Source: Methylobacteriaceae bacterium
GTDB taxonomy: Bacteria; Pseudomonadota; Alphaproteobacteria; Rhizobiales; Beijerinckiaceae
Reading direction: 5' to 3'
Assembly: GCA_019247255.1 (NCBI GenBank)
Contig: JAFAPJ010000506.1
Coordinates: 1-5,647, forward strand
Length of the DNA: 5,647 bases
Shown here: positions 1 through 5,647 of the stretch, piece after piece
Position numbering within the stretch: position 1 is the first letter of the stretch
Layout: the number at the start of each line of letters is the position of its first letter
Made by a program: the position numbers and the translations under genes
The notes under the pieces: generated by a model
What the model saw: only the letters and a program-made list of their open reading frames with translations
Database searches by the model: none
What the model was told of the DNA's origin: nothing

Positions 1-30
1 CGCCGAGGGCATGCCCCCGGCGGCTGTCGC

Positions 31-59
31 AAAAACCCTCGCGCGATAATTGAGCGCGA
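31..59 (-). terminator. Rho-independent terminator of ilvC
   Basis: Read on the minus strand, the bases directly after the ilvC stop codon form a 6-bp G/C-rich stem (TCGCGC pairing with GCGCGA, plus-strand positions 54-59 and 39-44). The 9-base loop is rich in A and T. After the stem come GGG and a run of five T (plus-strand A-run 31-35). Stem plus T-tract immediately past a stop codon is the classic intrinsic terminator layout. The stem is short and three G separate it from the T-run, so strength is uncertain. It implies that ilvC is the last gene of its transcript. Confidence 0.62.
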
Positions 60-2180
<2,121 letters not shown>

Positions 2181-2216
2181 CGCCTGCATCGAGGGCGCGA
2201 GGCTGCGGCCCCGTCC

Positions 2217-3881
2217 TTGAGACCCGCGGACGGCCGGATCCCGGCCGACGGGATCGGCTTTTCGGGTCCCGCCGACGCGCGCAGCTTCGACGCGATCCGG
2301 GCTGGCTTTCGCTGGACGGTCCCGGCCCGCTACAACATGGGCGTCGACGTCGCCGATCGCTGGGCGGCGGCCGATCCCGACCGGCCGGCCGTGATCGAGG
2401 TCCGGCCCGACGGCGCCACCGACATCCTAACCTTCGAGGCGCTCCGCGAGCGCTCGAACCGGCTCGCCGACGCGCTGCGCCAGCGCGGAATCGGCCCCGG
2501 CGACCGGGTCGCCGTGCTGCTCCAGCAGGGGGTCGCGGTCCCGGTCGTCCATTGCGCGATCTACAAGCTCGGCGCCGTCGCGCTCCCGCTCGCGGCCGTC
2601 TTCGGGGCGGATGCGCTCGCCTATCGTCTCGCCGATGCCGGGGCGCGCGCCGTCGTGACGGGCTCCGTCGGGGCCGCGAAGATCGCGACGATCCGGGCCG
2701 AGCTGCCGGCGCTCGAGCGCGTGCTCTCGATCCACGGGCCGGACGGCGACGTCGAGGGTCTCGACGAGGCGATCCGGGAGGGGTCGCCGGACTTCACGCC
2801 CCGGGACACGGCGGCCGACGATCCGGCGCTCATGATCTACACGTCGGGCACGACGGGGCCGCCGAAAGGCGCGCTCCACGCCCATCGCGTGCTCCTCGGC
2901 CATCTGCCCGGGATCATCTTCCCGCACGCCCTTTTCCCGCGCGAGGGCGACCGTTTCTGGACGCCGGCCGACTGGGCCTGGGCGGGCGGCCTCCTCGACG
3001 TGCTCCTGCCCTCGCTCCGCTACGGTGTGCCCGTCGTCGCCCGCAAGTTCGACAAGTTCGACCCCGAGGCCGCCTTCGACCTCATGGCGCGGCTCGCCAT
3101 CCGCAACGCCTTCATCCCGCCGACCGCCCTCAGGATGCTGCGCACCGTGCCGCGCCCGCGCGAGCGCTTCGCCCTCACCATGCGCTCGCTGATGTCCGCC
3201 GGCGAGGCGCTCGGGCCCGAGACCGCCGCCTGGGGTCGCGAGGCCTTCGGCATCCCCATCGACGAGGCCTACGGCCAGACCGAGTGCAACCTCGTGGTCG
3301 GGACCTCATCGGCGCTGGGCGTGATGAAGCCCGGCGCGACCGGCCGCCCGCTCCCCGGCCACGACGTCGCGGTGATCCGGCCGGACGGCACGCCCTGCGA
3401 GCCCGGCGAGCTCGGCCAGATCGCGGTCAGGCGGCCGAATCCCGTGATGTTCCTCGGCTACTGGAACCGCGAGGACGCGACCCGGGCGAAGTTCGTCGGT
3501 GATTGGATGACGACGGGCGACCAGGCGATCGTCGACCCGGACGGGTTCATCTCGTTCATCGGGCGCGACGACGACGTCATCACCTCGGCCGGCTACCGGA
3601 TCGGTCCCGGCGAGATCGAGGATTGCCTGCTGCGCCACCCGGCGGTCGCGCTCGCGGCGGCCGTCGGCAAGCCTGATCCGCTCCGGACCGAGATCGTGAA
3701 GGCCTTCGTGGTGCCGAAGCCCGGCTACGCGCCCTCCGACGCGCTGTCGGCCGACATCCAGGCCTTCGTGCGCGAGCACCTCTCGGCGCACGAATACCCG
3801 CGCGAGATCGCGTTCCGGGCGGAACTGCCGATGACGACGACCGGCAAGGTCATCCGCCGGCTCCTGCGCGCCGAGGCCTGA
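2217..3881 (+). CDS. AMP-forming acyl-CoA synthetase (ANL superfamily)
   Basis: The enzyme activates a carboxylic acid with ATP to an acyl-adenylate and then transfers the acyl group to CoA. The 554-residue product has the full motif set: P-loop MIYTSGTTGPPKG (206-218), SAGE (327-330), YGQTE (352-356), TGD (433-435), hinge GRDDDVI (449-455), GYRIGPGEIE (459-468) and catalytic Lys544 in TTGKVIRR. The N-terminal FRWTVPARYNMGVDVADRWA (31-50) and DRFWTPADWAWAGGLLD place it with acetyl-CoA-synthetase-like/medium-chain acyl-CoA ligases. The substrate cannot be told: acetate, propionate, medium-chain or aromatic acids are all possible. The first ATG (2337) would remove the conserved FRW.VP.RYN block. 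The only ATG/GTG/TTG upstream is TTG 2217, which has a poor ribosome-binding site (GAGG, 14 bases away). The gene begins 36 bases after the rpmB stop, in the same frame, and converges on hppD. Confidence 0.9.
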   Translation: MRPADGRIPADGIGFSGPADARSFDAIRAGFRWTVPARYNMGVDVADRWAAADPDRPAVIEVRPDGATDILTFEALRERSNRLADALRQRGIGPGDRVAVLLQQGVAVPVVHCAIYKLGAVALPLAAVFGADALAYRLADAGARAVVTGSVGAAKIATIRAELPALERVLSIHGPDGDVEGLDEAIREGSPDFTPRDTAADDPALMIYTSGTTGPPKGALHAHRVLLGHLPGIIFPHALFPREGDRFWTPADWAWAGGLLDVLLPSLRYGVPVVARKFDKFDPEAAFDLMARLAIRNAFIPPTALRMLRTVPRPRERFALTMRSLMSAGEALGPETAAWGREAFGIPIDEAYGQTECNLVVGTSSALGVMKPGATGRPLPGHDVAVIRPDGTPCEPGELGQIAVRRPNPVMFLGYWNREDATRAKFVGDWMTTGDQAIVDPDGFISFIGRDDDVITSAGYRIGPGEIEDCLLRHPAVALAAAVGKPDPLRTEIVKAFVVPKPGYAPSDALSADIQAFVREHLSAHEYPREIAFRAELPMTTTGKVIRRLLRAEA

Positions 3882-3895
3882 CGTCGCGCGGGAGG

Positions 3896-3915
3896 GCGGA
3901 GGGTCTCGCCTCCGC
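3896..3915. terminator. Hairpin between convergent genes, possible bidirectional terminator
   Basis: A perfect seven-pair stem, GCGGAGG (3896-3902) with CCTCCGC (3909-3915), encloses a six-base loop in the 44-base gap between the acyl-CoA synthetase and hppD stop codons. The position between convergent genes favours a terminator that serves both strands. No T-run follows on either strand, so termination might be weak or Rho-assisted. A second inverted repeat of CGGCCG (3918-3923 and 3931-3936) places the hppD stop codon in its loop. Confidence 0.45.
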
Positions 3916-3925
3916 GCCGGCCGCT

Positions 3926-5041
3926 CTACTCGGCCGCCACCTTGATCACGCCGCGGCGGATCTGATCCTCCTCGATCGATTCGAAGAGCGCCTTGAAGTT
4001 GCCTTCCCCAAAGCCCTCGTCGCCCTTGCGCTGGATGAACTCGAAGAAGATCGGACCGACCACCGTCTGGGAGAAGCGCTGCAGCAGCACCTTGGTGTAA
4101 CCGCCCTCAACGACGCCCTCCCCGTCGATCAGGATGCCGTTTTGGCGCAGGCGCTCGATCGGCTCGTCGTGGTTCTTCACGCGTTTGTCGATCCGGGAAT
4201 AGTAGATCTCATTCGGCGCCGGCATGAAGCCCACGCCGTTCCCGATCAGGCTCTCGATGGTTCGGTAAAGGTCGGTCGAGCCCAGCGCCACGTGCTGGAT
4301 GCCCTCGCCCTTGTACTCTTGCAGATATTCCTGGATCTGCCCGGTCTCGCCGGCATCCTCGTTGATCGGGATGCGGATCTTGCCGTCCGGGCTCGTCATG
4401 GCGCGAGAGCGCAGGCCCGTGATCTTCCCCGAGATGTCGAAATAGTGGATCTGGCGGAAGTTGAAGAGCCGCTCGTAGAACTCGGCCCAGGGATTGAGCT
4501 GGCCCTGATAGACGTTGTGGGTCAGGTGATCGATGTAGAAGAGGCCGGCCCCTTCGGGCTTCGCGTCCCGCTCGCCCAGCCACTCGAAATCGACGTCGTA
4601 GATCGAGCCCTTCGCGCCGTAGCGGTCGACGAGGAAGAGATGCAGTCCGCCGATCGCCTCGATCGCCGGGATCGCGAGCTCGCCCGGCCCGACGGCGCGG
4701 TCGATCGGCTTCGCGCCGAGCGAGAGCGCGCGCTGGAACGCGCGTTCCGCGTCCACGACCCGGAACGCCATCGCCGGGGCGGAGGGGCCGTGCTCGGCGA
4801 CGAAGCGGGCCGCATGGCTGTCCGGCTCGGCGTTGAGCAGGAAGTTGATCCCGCCCTGGCGATAGAGCGTGACGTCCTTCGAGCGATGCTTGGCGACGGG
4901 CTGGAACCCCATCGTGCGGAAGAGCCGGTCGAGCTCCGCCTTGTCCGGATGCGCGAACTCGACGAACTCGAACCCGTCCGTGCCCATCGGGTTCTCGGCC
5001 GAGATGTCGGGCGGCGGCGCGTCGTGCGGGAAGGGACCCAT
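3926..5041 (-). CDS. hppD: 4-hydroxyphenylpyruvate dioxygenase
   Basis: This non-haem Fe(II) cytoplasmic enzyme converts 4-hydroxyphenylpyruvate and O2 to homogentisate and CO2, the second step of tyrosine catabolism. The 371 residues form two vicinal-oxygen-chelate domains (about 22-140 and 166-335). The iron triad is visible: His172 in YIDHLTHNV, His250 in IQHVAL and Glu334 in FFEFIQRKG. PINED (225-229) and the C-terminal gating helix GFGEGNFKALFESIEEDQ (343-360) are also intact. Length and motifs match the bacterial enzyme, not hydroxymandelate synthase, but that alternative is separable only by active-site comparison. The start at 5041 has an ideal GGAGG (5047-5051) five bases upstream; the internal ATG at 4987 has none. 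The rest of the homogentisate pathway (hmgA, fahA, maiA) is not in the window. It is divergent from an Lrp-type gene, its probable regulator. Confidence 0.97.
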   Translation of the reverse strand: MGPFPHDAPPPDISAENPMGTDGFEFVEFAHPDKAELDRLFRTMGFQPVAKHRSKDVTLYRQGGINFLLNAEPDSHAARFVAEHGPSAPAMAFRVVDAERAFQRALSLGAKPIDRAVGPGELAIPAIEAIGGLHLFLVDRYGAKGSIYDVDFEWLGERDAKPEGAGLFYIDHLTHNVYQGQLNPWAEFYERLFNFRQIHYFDISGKITGLRSRAMTSPDGKIRIPINEDAGETGQIQEYLQEYKGEGIQHVALGSTDLYRTIESLIGNGVGFMPAPNEIYYSRIDKRVKNHDEPIERLRQNGILIDGEGVVEGGYTKVLLQRFSQTVVGPIFFEFIQRKGDEGFGEGNFKALFESIEEDQIRRGVIKVAAE

Positions 5042-5176
5042 CCTGTCCTCCGGGGCTTGGCGGCCGGGCAGGGCCGGCGCATGATGCGTGAGAATGCGCA
5101 GATCGAAGGCGATGTCCTCGCGTTATGCGACCAAGAAGCGGCCGAGCGCGCACCGATCGTGCATGGCCGGGCCTGC
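5042..5176. promoter_or_regulatory. Divergent hppD / Lrp-type regulator control region
   Basis: These 135 bases separate the hppD start (minus) from the preferred regulator start (plus). The pentamer ATGCG occurs three times on the plus strand, at 5084, 5094 and 5125, that is 10 and 31 bases apart, about one and three helical turns, so the copies would lie on one face of the DNA. This suits an Lrp-type oligomer. A possible plus-strand promoter is TTGGCG (5057-5062), a 17-base gap, then CATGAT (5080-5085), each four of six to consensus. GGAGG for hppD is at 5047-5051. No clear -10/-35 pair was found for hppD. Function is inferred from layout. Confidence 0.45.
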
Positions 5177-5647
5177 ATGAGCACGAGTCTCGCGCTCGAC
5201 GGTTTCGACCTTCGGCTCCTCCTGGCTCTGCAGGAGGACGGCCGGCTGACGAACGGCGAGCTCGCCGAGCGGGTGGCGCTCTCACCCTCGCAATGCTCGC
5301 GCCGGAGGCTGCGGCTCGAGGAGGCCGGCATCATCCAGGGCTATCGGGTGGTGATCCCGCCGGCCCGCGTCGGGCTCGACGTCCTGGTCTTCGTCCAGGT
5401 CACGCTCGCGACCCACAGCGCCGACAACGCGAAGCGCTTCGCCGAGCTCGTGGGCGGGCTCCCCTGCGTGCTCGAAGCGCATTCGATGACGGGCGACGCG
5501 GATTATCTGCTGAAGCTCGTGGTCGGCAGCCTGCCCGAGCTCGCCCGGGTCATCAACGACCGGCTGATGCCCCACGAGAGCGTTGCCCATGTGCGATCGG
5601 CGATCGTGCTCGAGACGCTGAAGAGCGACGGCGCCCTGCCGCTCGGC
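5177..5647 (+). CDS. Lrp/AsnC family transcriptional regulator, open at window edge
   Basis: A DNA-binding regulator of the Lrp/AsnC family. The 157 residues in the window have the winged helix-turn-helix near the N-terminus (LDGFDLRLLLALQEDGRLTN, 7-26; recognition part LSPSQCSRRRLRLEEAGII, 35-53), the linker GYRVVIPPARVGLDV (55-69) and an RAM ligand-binding domain with the typical MTGDADYLL (104-112). No stop codon is reached, but the family is usually 150-165 residues, so little should be missing. ATG 5177 puts the LD..D opening at the normal place, although its ribosome-binding site is weak. In-frame ATGs at 5081 and 5084, with AGGG (5070-5073) seven bases before 5081, would add about 32 unfamiliar residues. 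Divergence from hppD suggests an HpdR-like role responding to tyrosine or 4-hydroxyphenylpyruvate; whether it activates or represses is inference. Confidence 0.9.
   Translation, partial: MSTSLALDGFDLRLLLALQEDGRLTNGELAERVALSPSQCSRRRLRLEEAGIIQGYRVVIPPARVGLDVLVFVQVTLATHSADNAKRFAELVGGLPCVLEAHSMTGDADYLLKLVVGSLPELARVINDRLMPHESVAHVRSAIVLETLKSDGALPLG

Noticed and set aside
1..22. Imperfect hairpin around the palindrome GGGCATGCCC
   Set aside because: It lies beyond the ilvC terminator with no T-run after it on the minus strand. It might end a plus-strand gene left of the window, but no such gene is visible, so no feature is called.
2552..3502. Arginine-rich plus-strand frame inside the acyl-CoA synthetase gene, and minus-strand frames at 2427-2927 and 3306-3791
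   Set aside because: They are shadow frames of a gene with a complete motif set. Their composition (Arg/Ala/Gly/Pro runs) is typical of out-of-frame high-GC DNA.
2217..5041. Acyl-CoA synthetase as part of a tyrosine or homogentisate pathway with hppD
   Set aside because: The genes are convergent and therefore not an operon. The homogentisate pathway does not need a CoA ligase at this step, so adjacency alone does not support the link.
5160..5179. TGCATG direct repeat flanking GGCCGGGCC before the regulator start
   Set aside because: Two six-base copies 14 bases apart are weak evidence, and the second contains the start codon itself. I could not separate it from chance.
4209..5334. Two large minus-strand frames overlapping hppD
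   Set aside because: They are low-complexity Arg/Ser/Pro-rich shadows of hppD, which has all its catalytic residues in its own frame.

Overview
The window is high-GC DNA with the codon bias of an alphaproteobacterium. The exact form of ribosomal protein L28, the 339-residue ketol-acid reductoisomerase and the hppD/Lrp-type divergent pair suggest Hyphomicrobiales (the Methylobacterium/Bradyrhizobium side of the class). The genus cannot be set from sequence reading alone. Everything here looks chromosomal and housekeeping or catabolic. I see no tRNA, rRNA, CRISPR array, insertion sequence, phage gene, toxin-antitoxin pair or defence gene.

Layout from left to right: (1) a hairpin plus T-tract that ends ilvC, read on the minus strand; (2) ilvC on the minus strand, the second enzyme of branched-chain amino acid synthesis; (3) a 66-base divergent gap, then a DUF924 gene of unknown function on the plus strand; (4) a 144-base gap with a good sigma-70 promoter and a strong leader hairpin in front of rpmB (L28) on the plus strand; (5) 36 bases later, an AMP-forming acyl-CoA synthetase on the plus strand with an apparent TTG start; (6) a 44-base convergent gap with a strong hairpin; (7) hppD (4-hydroxyphenylpyruvate dioxygenase) on the minus strand; (8) a 135-base divergent gap; (9) an Lrp/AsnC-family regulator on the plus strand, still open at the right edge.

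The only neighbours with a clear functional link are hppD and the divergent Lrp-type gene. HPPD converts the tyrosine-derived keto acid to homogentisate. A divergent regulator of this type is the expected local control, and the shared gap contains a short sequence repeated at helical spacing that could be its operator. rpmB and the acyl-CoA synthetase gene may share a transcript, but no metabolic link between them is evident. ilvC and the DUF924 gene share a divergent control region.

I did not find an undescribed system. The points most worth a second look are the repeated ATGCG motif between hppD and its regulator, the structured leader of rpmB, and the unusual start and position of the acyl-CoA synthetase gene.
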